Assembly (NCBI GenBank): GCA_028456385.1
Contig: JALNQF010000003.1
Span: 124,001 to 188,000, forward strand
Length of the DNA stretch: 64,000 nucleotides
DNA from: Ophiosphaerella korrae
Taxonomy: Eukaryota; Ascomycota; Dothideomycetes; Pleosporales; Phaeosphaeriaceae
Reading direction: 5' to 3'
In this document: positions 33,696-45,459 of the stretch, one piece after another
Numbering within the stretch: position 1 is the first letter of the stretch
Layout: every line of letters begins with the position of its first letter
Program-made: the position numbers and the translations under genes
Notes under the pieces: generated by a model
The model's input: the letters and a program-made list of their open reading frames with translations, nothing else
What the model was told of the DNA's origin: nothing
Database searches by the model: none

Positions 33696-35745
33696 TCAAA
33701 CTGTACCCATCAAAAACTTCCAATGAAACTCGTTGTTGTTTACGTCGAGAGAATGGCTCATCTTCCATAGACTAGGTAGCTTCTCAGCATTGTTGGTCCT
33801 ACCGTTGATCTTTGGGAGTGAAACGTCTTGCAAGAGGGAGACGGTTCGTCCCGACCCTGTCGCAAGTTCAAAAGTGCTGCTGCTTGGACTTCCTCTGCTT
33901 GGAGTCGTCTTTAGCGCTAACTTCATCACCGAAGTGATGCGCCGAAATCGTTCGAAAACATCCTCGCTACTCTCCTGAGCGTGAGGATCGCGCGGTCGGG
34001 GCATTTGCGATGATAACTGGTCGCGGTAGTAATCAAATGTCTGGCTAATTTGAAGCTCAGTAGGGTCCCATCCAGGTATTGGAGATGAATGAAGACCAAG
34101 TTTACTCAAGCTGATGACCCCAGATACCAAATTCAGCCAGTCAACGAGGGAAATGAACTCGTACTGCGCCGTAGAGAGTTTCACGCTGTTATCGAGAAAC
34201 TGCTCAATACAGCGGAGGCAAGTCAATCGTAACGAAAGTTGGAAGCCAGATGCCCATGGTGTGCTATCTCGGTCAGTGATCTCAACAGCCCCAGCTGTCT
34301 TGTATAAGTGAATCCGTGCAGCGAGCTGTATCCATTGCAGCGTTTCTGTATTTCTGTAAGCAAGATAAAATTAGGCAGAACCAAAACTCCTACTGTAGTC
34401 ATTTGCCTGCAATTTTGAAGCAGACCGGATGTGATCCCACTTGTCACTTAGCCGCTTTACTTGTGAGCGTGCGACCAGCGCCTGCTCAGAACGCCCGTGA
34501 AAAGTTTCCTCAACATCTTCCATAAATTGACAGATATTAATTAATATGGGAAGGACTTGGTCAGATCTGCATTCCCAAGCAGTTGCAAGATCCGATGCGT
34601 AGTTCCGGAGTGTAGACGAGTAAGAGATGGGGCGGCTCCGGCCCGGTTCAACAAGACCAATATTTGATGCTAGATAATAACATCCCAAATATGCTCTCTT
34701 CGACTCCCTTTCTTTTGCATCATTTCTTTGTAGTGGACTTCGTGCGTTTGTAGATATTCTATCCAAGCATAAATCGCTCGCAATGCCTATGCACAACTGA
34801 AGCAGCATGGGAACCGAAACTGCCTGCGCATCCATATAGTGATGATGCCAAGCTATAAAAACTAACAGTCCCTGCAATAAATCCAAACTTTTCTCCCCGT
34901 TCATTATTTTCACCATGGCAACTTTTCGGAAATCTCGGCTCAGCGACTGTTGGAGTAGGACCGAATCGTGGGACGCTACGGTAAGTACAGCGAACATGAG
35001 AATAGGCCGATGCTGGCAAAGTTCCCGGAACGAATGATCTTTCGGTAGTGTTACAAACGGAAAAAAGTCGACCATATGTTGGTATGCATCAATCAGCATT
35101 TGCATATGTGCAATGCTGATTGATCTAATGATAGGATCCAGTCGGCCTAGGCAGGACAATGTACCATCGATCAATTCCCAAAAAGGAAGTGAGTTCTCGG
35201 TCACGGGACTGGGAGCAGGGAGGCTCGGTACTTTAGGAATTGGCGGTGCTGACGACGTCGGAACAACCGCTGGTGGGGAGGTGCGCTGAGGTGGCTCCGA
35301 AGCTGAAGCTGAAGTTTGCGAAGGCAGCGTATTTACTAAAGGCAGAGCAGGCTGAGGCGTGGGCGACGATGGACCTATAGTCGCAACAATAGTAGAAAGC
35401 TTGCCAAGTTTTCTGTCAAAGTCGCGCATTCGATTTGATGGCAGAGCATCTCCCCTAGATTTGGCTGGTCTCCGTCGTGCAACATGTTCGATACATTCGA
35501 CTCTTGCTTTTTGGCACCTGCGCACGCGTCATCCCGAGTAGCTTTAATTCCTAGTGAGAATCATACCTTTGACAAAGACCAGAAAGGTCGGAAGGAACAC
35601 ATCGCACTTTGTGTTTCCTGCATCGTTCGCAGGCAAATGCATTTCCAGCTCTCCCTTCTCTTACCTCCATGGTGATGATGGAACTGGCAGGTTTCGGCGA
35701 TCTGGGGGACTCCCGGTCGCTCTCCGCGGGTTGCTGCATGTGCAT
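33696..35745 (-). CDS. Zn(II)2Cys6 transcription factor
   Basis: Exons 35745-35567, 35517-34394 and 34345-33696 give 650 aa, with phase-consistent GT-AG introns of 49 and 48 bases. The binuclear zinc cluster is at the N-terminus: C39-x2-C42-x6-C49-x8-C58-x2-C61-x6-C68 (ACERCRKHKVRC, then GLCQRCQKARVEC), split by intron 1 as is common. A Ser/Pro-rich linker follows, then the long helical middle region of fungal Zn-cluster regulators (SLDLLQGLLVFIAWHHHY, SDLCLDRI, KRAYLGCYYLASNI). It is nuclear and binds CGG-type half sites. It is transcribed away from the isochorismatase-like gene 429 bases away, a layout often seen for a pathway regulator and its target; that link is inference. Start could also be the Met two codons later. 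Confidence 0.88.
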
Positions 35746-36174
35746 GTGGGGAAGTCCGAGTCGCCAAGTATTCGGGTAGGCCTTGAGTGTGAATGGAAAT
35801 CCAACACACGGGACTGGATGCGCCAGTAAACACCTCAAGTAGATCCCGCTGACGGTACCGAATAACGCTGGGCTAAGACATGTTGTGTGTGAAAATATAC
35901 GAACCAGGCCATGCAGCTGCGCCTCGAATGAATGGCTGACCTCGGGTATGGTCGGCGAAATCTGCTCCGAAAATGCAGGTGGCACCTCGGATGCCCGCAG
36001 CCGTCACGGCTTTCCCCAAATGTCCGCATGCCCCGACTGTCGATTAGCTGGTTCCGATTAGGATAGACATTGAGCGCAGTCGGTTGAGTCCACAAATCCC
36101 CTTCAAAAGATGGGGCCAGTGGATTGTTGCTTCGCACGTATCACCGGTTGCGGCCAAGCCACAACAACGATAAA
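35746..36174. promoter_or_regulatory. Shared divergent promoter region
   Basis: 429 bases between the start codons of the Zn2Cys6 regulator (minus) and the hydrolase (plus). CGG triplets occur singly, for example near 36069 and 36151; no clear inverted CGG pair was identified. Confidence 0.4.
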
Positions 36175-36895
36175 ATGCCTCCGAAAGCCCACAGCGACCA
36201 TGAGAGCTATATGAAATCTTGCTTCCTAGGAAATATCGGGTGGGGAGTCAGGCCAGCGCTCTTGCTCATCGACGTTTGCAATGCGTATTGGAGCGAAGAC
36301 AGTCCATTGAATATTAGCGCCAATCCTGCTGCAGCGGCCGCACCATCATCGATTGCAAAACTCGTCGCTGCTGCTCGGGAGGGGAAGGTGCCCTTAATAT
36401 GGACAAGAGTGGAGTATACGGAGCCCGATATGTCGGATGCGGGAGTCTTCTACCGCAAAGCTCCGTTGTTGAAGATATTCCAGAAGGGTAACGAAACGGG
36501 TCTCGAGAGCTGGGTGACAGGGCTAGAGCCTGAAGCGGGCGAATTTGTAATTCCAAAGCGTTACCCAAGCGCATTCTTCGCGACCGATCTCAATACACGA
36601 CTTCAGCTCAAGGGCGTGGATACGTTGGTCATCTGTGGGGTGAGTACCAGTGGCTGTGTCCGTGCGACAACTCTAGACGGCATGTGCTACGGGTACCGAC
36701 CGATGGTGAGTCCGCTTGGCGCCCCCATGAGTCAGTCATGTTCCATGTCACTAAGTCAATTAGGTCGTCGCTGAAGCCTGCGGCGACCGATCGCCTGCCA
36801 TACATGATGCAAACATCTTTGATATGAGCGCGAAGATGGCTGATGTGGTTCTGGAGAACGAAGCGATCGAGAAGTTGAAGGCTGGGTGGTCATAG
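36175..36895 (+). CDS. Isochorismatase-fold hydrolase, N-carbamoylsarcosine amidase-like
   Basis: Exons 36175-36705 and 36764-36895 (donor GTGAGT, acceptor TTAG, phase 0) give 220 aa, typical for the family. The three catalytic positions are visible: D33 in LLLIDVCNAYW, K128 in FVIPKRYPSAFF and C161 in CGVSTSGCVRATTLDG, with the preceding VST as the cis-peptide region. The family hydrolyses amides such as N-carbamoylsarcosine, nicotinamide or ureido compounds through the cysteine. The NAYW signature after the Asp points to the carbamoylsarcosine amidase branch. Cytosolic, no signal peptide. It is probably co-regulated with the neighbouring Zn-cluster gene. Substrate is not known. Confidence 0.85.
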
Positions 36896-36958
36896 CATAT
36901 GCCATCAATATTGTGTGCTACTTTCCATGTTCCAGGCACAAGAATTGGTTCAGATGTG

Positions 36959-38316
36959 TCAAACACTATTGCCGCTTTGCGGTTTCCCTTCTGCCAGCTT
37001 AATCTCCTCCATCAATACATGTATCAATTTGAACATCTCGCCTGCCATCTTCTTGCCGTCTTCCCTGAAGCTCTCTTCGCACAGTCTTCCAAAGCGATCC
37101 GGATGCCATCGTAGCCGTTCTTGTCGCAGCCACTCATAACTGTATAATCCGCTTGCCCTCAACAGTCTCTCCACGTCATGTTGGCAGGCATGAATGCTAT
37201 GGGAGTCGGACTTGAGCACAGTGCATGATGGGAGGGCACAGATAGTTATCGCATCAGGGAGATATGGGAACGAGACGAGGAGCTTGTTTGTTGATGCTCG
37301 AGTGGAGGACTCAGACCGGCTAGGACTCGAAGCGGAAGACTGCGACCGAACTTGAAGTTTTCGAGGAGCTTTAGGTTGAGTGCCACCAATCGCCGCGGAT
37401 GCTGATGCAATCATGGTAGCTGTCTCCCGAGACCATTTTGAATATAGGGCTTGAGTAGCTGCATCCGGCTGTGTATCGGTCACTATTCGCAATCCATTTG
37501 GGACCTGATCTTTCGGCTGGCTAGTACTCGGCTTCGCCTTGTGTTTAGTCTTCGCGCGAGCGAAGAAATTCAGTGAAAATTCTTCCAAAGCGTCTTCATT
37601 GACATCATCGATAGATCCAGCCCAGGTGCCGTCTTTCAGTATCGCGATAAATTGGTCCGAGCTTGTTGGGTCCAGGGCGATGAATGCCAGATTGTTCCAC
37701 AAGAATCCCTTTTCTGCTTTCCACTCTTCCACCGTCTCTTTATAAATTTCCCAGGCATCGTCGTCGCCGAGTCTGTATACAACATTTCCATACTCACTCA
37801 TCGTGAAGAAGGCGCCTTCAGGGCCCCATGTGACCATTCGAGGAGGACCAACACGCCATCCTGATGGGGTGAGCCAAGATTGCAATGCATCTTCGAGGCT
37901 AGGGGGGAGGTTAGCCCATCGGATAAGCTCAGGGTGCCAGATGATATAAGAATCGTCTGGACCAAGAAAGGCGCGAAGATGAGGCGAGTGCCATGTTTTT
38001 GCGAGAATAGTTTGGAGGCGTTGAGGGACGGAGGTACCCCAACGAAGAGTATTTGTGCTAGTGGAGTCTTTGAAGCTAAGCAGCCAAGAGTTAGGGTTAG
38101 GTCCCAGTGTTGCCCAGTGCAGCTCTGCAACAGTACTGCCTCTGAGTATATCTTGTAGAGGAGGGGCAAGGTTGCGGCTGTGGTACTGGTTAGATTCGAA
38201 CAAAGGCCATACGTAATCTAGCGTCGGACTTACTATTTCAACCCTTGGAAACTCTTTGAGATGAAGCTATCGTTTGCCCCAAAGGAGAAGAAAGAGGTAC
38301 TGCTGGGTGTGCTCAT
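36959..38316 (-). CDS. Repeat protein of unrecognised family with C-terminal J-like motif
   Basis: Exons 38316-38234 and 38177-36959 (GTAAGT...CCACAG, phase-consistent) give 433 aa. I do not recognise a named family. Five copies of a motif like LG-x-(N/D)-D-S-(F/Y) occur at residues about 13 (FGANDSFI), 52 (LGPNPNSWL), 99 (LGPDDSYII), 145 (WGPEGAFFT) and 196 (LDPTSSDQFI), spaced 39-51 residues, suggesting a beta-propeller or similar repeat fold. A Ser-rich linker follows, then RLRWHPDRFGRLCEE near residues 392-406, where HPDRF resembles the HPD loop of J domains. The divergent neighbour at 38785 is a paralogue of the repeat part. Function unknown. Confidence 0.75.
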
Positions 38317-38784
38317 GCTGGGATGTGATTGGATGATATTCGAAATGACGTCACCCTACTTGGTCCAGAGTGAAGATCGATTGCGCGCTCAACGTTTGAC
38401 AACACTCCATATGCCCGCATTCAGATTTCGTTGATCGATACAAAGGGTACTCTCTCCCGAAATGTAGGCTTCTTGTCTCTAATTTCCCTGTTACTCAGCC
38501 AACGACACGTTGTGTCTCGAGACAATGTGCTAGCTTTCCTGTTTTCGATCCTGGAAGCGATCGGCTTGGCAGTGATGAGCAGATGATGCCCGGTCTTTCG
38601 ATCGCGGCCTCTTCGTAACCTTTTCTTTCGTGAAGGCTGAGGAAACTCAGCTTCATACGTAGCCTACGGAAACCTTCTTGCTTTTTCCTGGGGTGGGCGT
38701 TTTAGTTAGCGCCCCGCTTCTATGCTCACCGCTAATGTGCGACTCAACCTTCGCCTTTAGCCAACGTGGCAGCCACTATTTGCA
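38317..38784. promoter_or_regulatory. Divergent promoter between two paralogues
   Basis: 468 bases between the two start codons. A TGACGTCA-like site (AATGACGTCACC at about 38344-38355), the core of CRE/bZIP elements, is present. Confidence 0.45.
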
Positions 38785-39696
38785 ATGTCCGTCTCGAAGA
38801 GAAGTGTAGGTATTAGATCAAGTTAAGCTTCAGGACCGCATTGACGAAATAATAGCACACGTTTGCCAAAGAAGCTGTCCATTCTTTTGTCATCTTCACA
38901 GCTACAACAGGTCCATCACGTAGCCCTTGGCTTCGAAGACAGCTTCCTCGTAACATGGCGTGATAAAGACGCTCAGGATCATATCGACAGCCTAGGCTTA
39001 CCATCAGAACTGCAAGACTTTCTCTATGCCCGCAATGCGCAACAAAAGCTTGTGCGCAACATTCCATCTATCCGGTGCTCCCTAGGACCATACAACTCCA
39101 CCTTCCTCGCCCACGATGGCTCCGCATACCTCTGGCTAGACCTACCCCCAACCCTCCTCTCCGCCCTGCAATCCCGGATCAAGGACGGCGCCTGGATCGA
39201 CCGCCCGCGCCTCGTCGCCCTCGGCGCCAACGACAACTTCATCCTCATCACCGAAAAGCACGCCGCAATCTGGGACCTCAAGAACTACAAGACCGTCGCC
39301 AATCTCCTAGAATACTCAAGCGCGCAGGCATTCGGCATCTCGGAAATCCATGCAATCGCCCTGCACGCCTATCGCTATGAGTGCTTCGTCACGCAGTCCC
39401 GGAACGGCACGCTCATACACGAGAACATGCCGCCACACACGGTGGCTAGCATGCAGATCGTCGCCGAAGCAGTCGCGTCGGATACCAAAGCGGCAGACCG
39501 CGACGCACTGGCTGCGAGACCACCAAGTACGACGAGAGAAGCCATGTCTCGACGGGCGACCGATCTCCAGCAACGAACACTGCTGCGGAGAGAGTGGGGC
39601 GACCATAATCAGCGGTTTACGGCGCAATCGAGGGGCATGAAAGTCAGTCTCAGCTTGAACATTAGCATCGGTGGGATCGCAAAGGTGCTGGGGTAG
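38785..39696 (+). CDS. Repeat protein, paralogue of the divergent neighbour
   Basis: Exons 38785-38805 (MSVSKRS) and 38911-39696, joined GTAGGT...CTACAACAG in phase 0, give 268 aa. The same repeat motif occurs four times at residues about 13 (LGFEDSFL), 65 (LGPYNSTFL), 111 (LGANDNFIL) and 158 (HAYRYECFV), spaced 46-52. Segments such as LPPTLLSALQSRIKDGAW parallel LPPSLEDALQSWLTPSGW of the neighbour. The Ser-rich linker and J-like tail are missing; instead a basic helical tail (RRATDLQQRTLLRREW) is followed by SLSLNISIGGIAKVLG, a hydrophobic Gly-containing end. Function unknown. The first exon is short and less certain. Confidence 0.7.
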
Positions 39697-40089
39697 AGCG
39701 CTATGCGATCATTCTCGGGTCGTTTTTCAATTCGATTCGTACATATACCATTCAAGCGCTTACGGGAACGCAAGTTGTTAGATTATCAGCAGTGGATTAT
39801 ATACGAAGTTATTCTTCTTCTCAACGGGTCTACCTGTTGCATGCTTCAAGTCACAAACGGCGAATACACATCATCACAACGAACAAGGCAAGCGTTTTAC
39901 ATATAAGATAGATGCTAAGTGTTGTGTATGTCGGTCCACACCACGGTATGAAACCCATATATACTAGATATCCGTCCCAAAGAACCTGCGCACCACACCT
40001 CGCTATCGAACCACGATCGAAGCGTGCATGGTCGACTTCCAGTTCTCTAAGCATGAGCCGTAGATAAGAAAGGTAGCTCAGTGTTGCAC
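39697..40089. other. Convergent 3' flanks, nothing recognised
   Basis: The 3' flanks of two converging genes, without coding or structural signals. Confidence 0.45.
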
Positions 40090-41049
40090 TTAGATATTCA
40101 TCACACGAGCCCTCTTCCTGCTACTACCCGGCACCACAGCCGGTCCACCCCTTGTCACGCCATCGTCGCGCCCACCGCCTCTGCTCTTCTCTTGCTGGTC
40201 AAGCACTAGCTGCAGCACATCATACGAAAATTGTGGGAATTCCAGACACATAGATCTGAACTCTGGCTCTGCGTCGTGGCGCAGGCTGTATGACCTGGTT
40301 GCCCAGAAGGCGGCGACGGGCTTGCGGATGGTGTTGTCTTCGGGATTAGACTCCTTGTAGACGAAGCGGGCGTAAGCGAGCTCGCCCTTTGCGGTGGAGG
40401 CGGTGCGGTGGATTTTGCTGTGTGCGAGGGATTTCAGTTCGGGGAGCTGGAGGCGGTCGGCGAGGGTGTAGATGCGGGCGTGGATGAGGAGGCCGAGGCC
40501 TTCGTCGTCGGTGACGGGTTGGCGGGGGTCTTTTTCGAGAGACGCGTCGCGGGCGGCGGAGGTGCGCTTGGGGAAGTATTCGCCTGTGTAGAGGAACTCG
40601 ATCACGGAGCCCATGGCGTCTACGTCGGCGTCGGTGAAGATTATCTGGCGCGGCTGTTGAATGTCAGCGATTGCGCCCTTGTGCCTTTTTCGCGATCGCC
40701 CGGACTCACTGCACCTGCCGCGAATCGCTCGACGTGCCCAGCCAACTCTGGTGACCTGACCAGGACCGCCTCGTGGGCCGAGTATATGGTTCGCGCCTCT
40801 CCGTTGCCGACGACAATCTCCACAATGGGACTCTTCATCAAACTTGGCTATGTTAGCTCTCAACTGAGCTCAGATGGTATAAAGTCGCTTTTCTGACTCT
40901 GCAAAGAGCACCAGCTTTGGCGGCTCTGGCTCAATCTGCGTCAGGCCGGTTTCCTCGTTCTCACCAGCCGCGCCATTACCAGCATTATCCATTTCTATAT
41001 CATCGCCGCCTACGTTCTCAATCGGGGTTTGTCGTTCGTCGTCCGCCAT
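40090..41049 (-). CDS. BTB/POZ-domain protein
   Basis: Exons 41049-40898, 40842-40710 and 40653-40090 give 282 aa. The second intron is a strong GTGAGT...CAACAG. The first uses a weak donor GTCAGA with GCTAAC and CCAAG, chosen because it is the only phase-consistent join. The BTB fold runs from about residue 52: SPIVEIVVGNGE, then YSAHEAVLVRSPELAGHV, then VIEFLYTGEYFP. The C-terminal half (IYTLADRLQLPELKSLAHSK, then PEFRSMCLEFPQFSYDVLQL) is typical of fungal BTB proteins. The N-terminus is acidic. The C-terminus is basic (SRKRARVMNI). It is likely a protein-interaction adaptor, possibly for cullin-3; the partner is unknown. Confidence 0.8.
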
Positions 41050-41327
41050 GGTCAATGTGGTTGTGTATTATCAGAGAAGGTATGCACAAGCCGCTGGAAA
41101 CAAAAGAGGGCGCACTGTTGGGGGAGGCTGGACATCTTGGCTGGTGATGGAGCTTGGACAGTGAGCCTCGGCCGGGGTGGACGCTAATGCAGGAACCATT
41201 TATCTTGGCATGCTCCAGCTCGAAGCCGGCACCACCCGCCGACGTGGATAATTCCCATCGGAGGCAAACGCTGTTTTTGCACGACAGCACTTCCTGTCCG
41301 TGCATACAGCCTCTGTATTCTTCTACC

Positions 41328-42636
41328 TCATTCGTGATATCTATCGCCAGTCGTGGGTGTCGGCTTCTCTGCTCGAATAACATACAACAGCAAATCCTCA
41401 AGCGGTATAAACACATAAAACACCCTATTACACAAAAACGACAAGAAGACAAAGCCAGCCGCAACCACAGCATCCATGAAATAATGATTCGCCGTCGCAA
41501 CAATAACAACCAGGATGAAAGTCGGATACCCAACTCCAGCCAACACATAAAACGCCCTCCAAAACATGTTCTTGCGCGCCTCGCCTTTTTCGCGCGTGCG
41601 ACGGAGTATGCCCGAGTGGTATATGAGTGTCATGCCGATGCAGAATGCATACCCAAAGTGCATTGACGGCATGGCTGCGAGCGAGTTGACGAATTTGCCG
41701 CTCATCCACACGCTTTGCGCGTCGTCGTGGCGCACCGTATCGAGGAAACCATAGTCAGTGGGAAGGAGACGAGGCGGCATGCACGGGTAGACGACGAAGG
41801 TGAGAAAAGCGCACAAGTTGGTGAGCGTTATGGTGCGTCGAGCAACGGCAAACGTGTCGAACGAAGGCGCAACGTAATAATACCAGCATATGAAGCTGTA
41901 GATGTCAGTGTTTGAATTGTAATTCGAGTTGCGCGTACTGACCCAACCGTTCCGGGTATGTGTATGAGGGCATAGCACTTGTTTAGCACGGTGAGCGCAT
42001 CTTGGTGGCCGTGCATGAACCATTGCTGGATGTCCTTTTCTCGAAGTGGGAAGAGGAATCTTAGCACGCCATACTCTTCCGCTTCTAATATGTTCATTCC
42101 GTGCTCTTGTGCAACGTCCCATATTCCTCGACCCGCAAATAGCTTGCTTGACAAAACCGAGGTCATGCGGTAGAAGGCATAGTTGATGATCCAATAGAAC
42201 ATCTCAATAAGGAATGGAAAGCGCTGGAGTATGCGACTGTGGAGGTGGTGGCGAAATCGTGAACGATTAGGCGTAATAACTCTGCAGCAGCCCAGGTTCC
42301 GTACTTTTGGGGGGTTCCTCACTGTTGTAACATCTTCGAGGTCGCTGTCACCGTCTGTATAATCCGAGAGGAGAAAGTCGGTTGACCCTTGAAAATCATG
42401 CTCGAAACTGCCTGTTCGGGGATAAGATGGGTTGAATATCCTGAAGTTTCGTTTTCGAGTGAGAAACATGGCGCCGAATAAGATGGTAGCAATCATCTAG
42501 TAGAAATTGTCAGTTCCCAGGTCGTATAACTTACAAATAGTCTAGCCAAACTTACCACCGGTTCGCACCATCCTGGTAGCTTCCAAGCTGGCTTGCTGTT
42601 CCATTGCACATCATTTGCTGCTGTGACGTTTGACAT
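41328..42636 (-). CDS. PAP2-superfamily integral membrane protein (AUR1-like)
   Basis: Exons 42636-42556, 42496-41943 and 41895-41328 give 400 aa; all junctions keep phase (GTAAGT/CTACTAG and GTCAGT/CTACAG). Several membrane segments are visible (MIATILFGAMFL, ICWYYYVAP, LCAFLTFVVYPC, FYVLAGVGYPTFILVVIVA, VVAAGFVFLSFL). The lipid-phosphatase/phosphotransferase motifs are CMPPRLLP, MPSMHFGYAF with H291, and NHYFMDAV with H349 and D353. This arrangement matches the PAP2_3 group that includes inositol-phosphorylceramide synthase and related acid-phosphatase-fold enzymes. The N-terminal cytosolic part contains a long acidic loop. It is probably a Golgi or ER lipid enzyme; the exact substrate is undetermined. 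Confidence 0.85.
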
Positions 42637-45459
42637 GGGGTGCGTCGTGTATTAAGCAAAAGGGGGGGGGGGGGCTGTCCTAGATTCATATAGGAACGAG
42701 TGAAGTTAAGTGGCGGCCACCTCTATACTACAAACCCTAGCTTTGTATAATAAGAGATTCGTGGCCGTGACGACGACTTGTATTATTGGCTGATGTGGCT
42801 ACCCAGGTAGTTGTACTTGCACTAGGTCAAATTGTTGATGGAGAAACAAGCGCAACCTCAACCTAAAAATCAAGAACGAAAAGAAGGGCAAGAAGGAGTG
42901 TATGCCACGACTGATGTTTAGAATGCAGAGAATGCCGTGCTACCCAGACGTTGCGCCACTCATGTTCATCAAAAGGAGAGACTTGCCATTATTTCCCTTG
43001 GCGGATGAGCTTGTTTGCTCTGGTCCACAATTTCATCCTCTATGCTAGGTACGCGCGTCGAAATAACTGCCGTCCAGGGTCCGTACCTAGGGGTCGATAC
43101 CCTGAAGTTCAATGGCATGCGAAGTAGGGAGGGAGTCGCTTCTCACAAGGCCCGTTATTTTTATCGAGTGTGGGATGTGTATCTTCTACCGTGGTTATCG
43201 TTACTCGCAAGATCATGCATTACCAAGGCACATCTCATGAATAAATTCTGTGACGTCAGTTGGTCGAGTTGCCGAGCCCTATAAATGGCCTGCTCATAAG
43301 TATCCATTGCTGCGTAGCAGACGTGTGGAACCAGGAGGCATGGTTTCCTATCTTGAAGAGCGCTCTCCTTAGTGAAATCCATCGGCATTATCATTCGGTG
43401 TTAATAAGATAGGGAAGTGGAGCGGCTCTTTCGTCTTCTCGATGGTCTTGTGCATTTCTGCATCTGGCTTGGAAAGGAATGCGTGTCGCGTGCGTGGTCG
43501 TGCCTGTTTTTAGCTCTAGTTGCCCCATCTGTTTCTTTTTTCGCCTAGTGGCCTAGCTCCTCATTGGCTTCACCTGCACAATGCATGAGCCTTCGAAATC
43601 TTCGTCCTATTCAACTAGCAGCATGGAGCGTCGCTGGACGAGGCGTGAGGCGCAGCAAACCGATGCGAAGAGCCGTTCTGCTATGAGGCCTCCCATAGCG
43701 TGCCATTTAAAGCCAGTTATATTTACCAACCTTGTGTGCTTTATGTACGCCTTCCCGCACTCTCGAGTGCCACGTTTCAGCCTTGGATGATAGATGCGAA
43801 AAACGAGCAAAGATACGACTTCGTCCATCAGCAGCAGCACATTCAGCGATGGCGTCTGTCAAGGAGCATACTCGCACACGTGAGCGCTGAAGACTCTCTC
43901 CGCTCTCTCTATGTTTAATAGAGAATTGACGATGTACACACTTTCTTACAGCAAATGCGATATTGTTGCTGTCATTCCAGGCCGAATCAACGAACAAGTT
44001 CCCTTTGGTTTACCTGTTCAGCAACTGGGTGTATGTGGGGGTGCAACGAGGGGCCAGAAAAACGGCCACAGCACACTGATTCGTCAAACCACGTTCAACA
44101 ACACCCAAATAAAGGCTCTCGTATTCGGCAAAGAGAAAGCCAAGCATTTTTGCTGCACTTCTTGTGCAGGCTGATTTGTTTGGAGATCTAGTCGCTTCTT
44201 TCGACGTCACCAACAAACTGGTTGGTAGAAATTAGTCGGCTGGGGCATCGCACTACACCAACAGCTGAAAGTCGGAGACCTAATCCGAACAAACTGACTA
44301 ACGGCCCTGGAGCTACAACGCCGAACGGTGTAATGACAGGCCGCAGCTATGCCCCCATTTGTTGAACGACCTCCGATTTGCTGGTTTTGCCTATCAAGGC
44401 ACCCATTGTCAAGTCCCGAGCATGGTTATTTTTCTATGCCCATGAGCCGTATCTCAGATTTCGAGCTACATTTAGCAACCTTTGCCGCTATCTGGGTACA
44501 TGTGACACCGAAAAGAGCAAAGAAAGCGAAAAAAAAACTATGGGACACATGGCGCTAGAACTCCTCCGATCCTTTGCGACCCCAACGTCTCAGTCTACCA
44601 AGCTCGACAAGCCACAAACGCCATGCTGTAGATCATAGCTCACTCTCAAAGGTGGTAAGTGCTTCTAACAATACATTCGATAATGTTCAGCAACAGCCTC
44701 GCTGTCGTGTGCGCGAGCCCATGCACATGTTGTAAAAGTGTTACAGAATATACGTTTCATACACTAGAGCTCGCCGCAATGCTAGTGTCCTGCATGCGGC
44801 ATCTCGGGGTCTCGCTTATTATAAAAAACTGGCTATCAATTTCACAATAGACAGACAAAGCACACCTCAAGGGGCAGCTGAATTTTGTGCTCGGAACTTG
44901 CCGAGGCAATGCGAGAATGGCCTTGCATGGCCGATCCGAGGCTAACGTTATGCGTAACGAGATCAGATCGTGTCTCTCTATCCGAGGAAGAAAATGGCTG
45001 CGATTGGAGTTCAAAATAGACGAAGGGCTCATGGAGTCTCAGCCCGGTGGAGCGACCCGAGACATTCTACTCACTGATCTCTTTCCCGCGTGCTCTCAAC
45101 TGGCACGCACTTATTTGTAGTCGTTTACCAAAAGCAAGATCGAGTATAAATGACTTAACGCTCGTCAAGTCAGCTGAACCGTATTACAAAATCAGCTGCG
45201 TTTTCATCGTCTTTCCAATTAAATCTTCATTCTTGAACCCCTCCCAACCTTATCGATCCTCCCCTAATCGGCTCCGATTCTGGCCTTGTTGTAAAATAAG
45301 CAGAACATCCTGTACAAGCCAGAGTCGCCTGAACGGGGCGTCTCTGCAAATACCGCCAAAACGTACCCGATATATTTTCTCCCGCTACATCCTTTCTCCA
45401 TCGCCATAAATCTACATAAACAAAGATCTCCCAACGTTGAATATCCGTCAGTGCACTCA
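42637..45459. other. 2.8 kb without a recognisable gene
   Basis: A run of 13 G at about 42662-42674 and ordinary mixed sequence thereafter. All frames are short, mostly lack ATG starts, and resemble no family. From 45200 to 45460 it is CT-rich, consistent with a promoter for the GFA gene. Confidence 0.4.

Noticed and set aside
39075..39380. Arg/Pro-rich 101-codon frame inside the repeat-protein gene
   Set aside because: Alternative frame of GC-rich coding sequence; no independent support.
41154..41666. 170-codon plus-strand frame opposite the PAP2 gene
   Set aside because: Shadow of the minus-strand exon; the opposite strand has conserved catalytic motifs and membrane helices.
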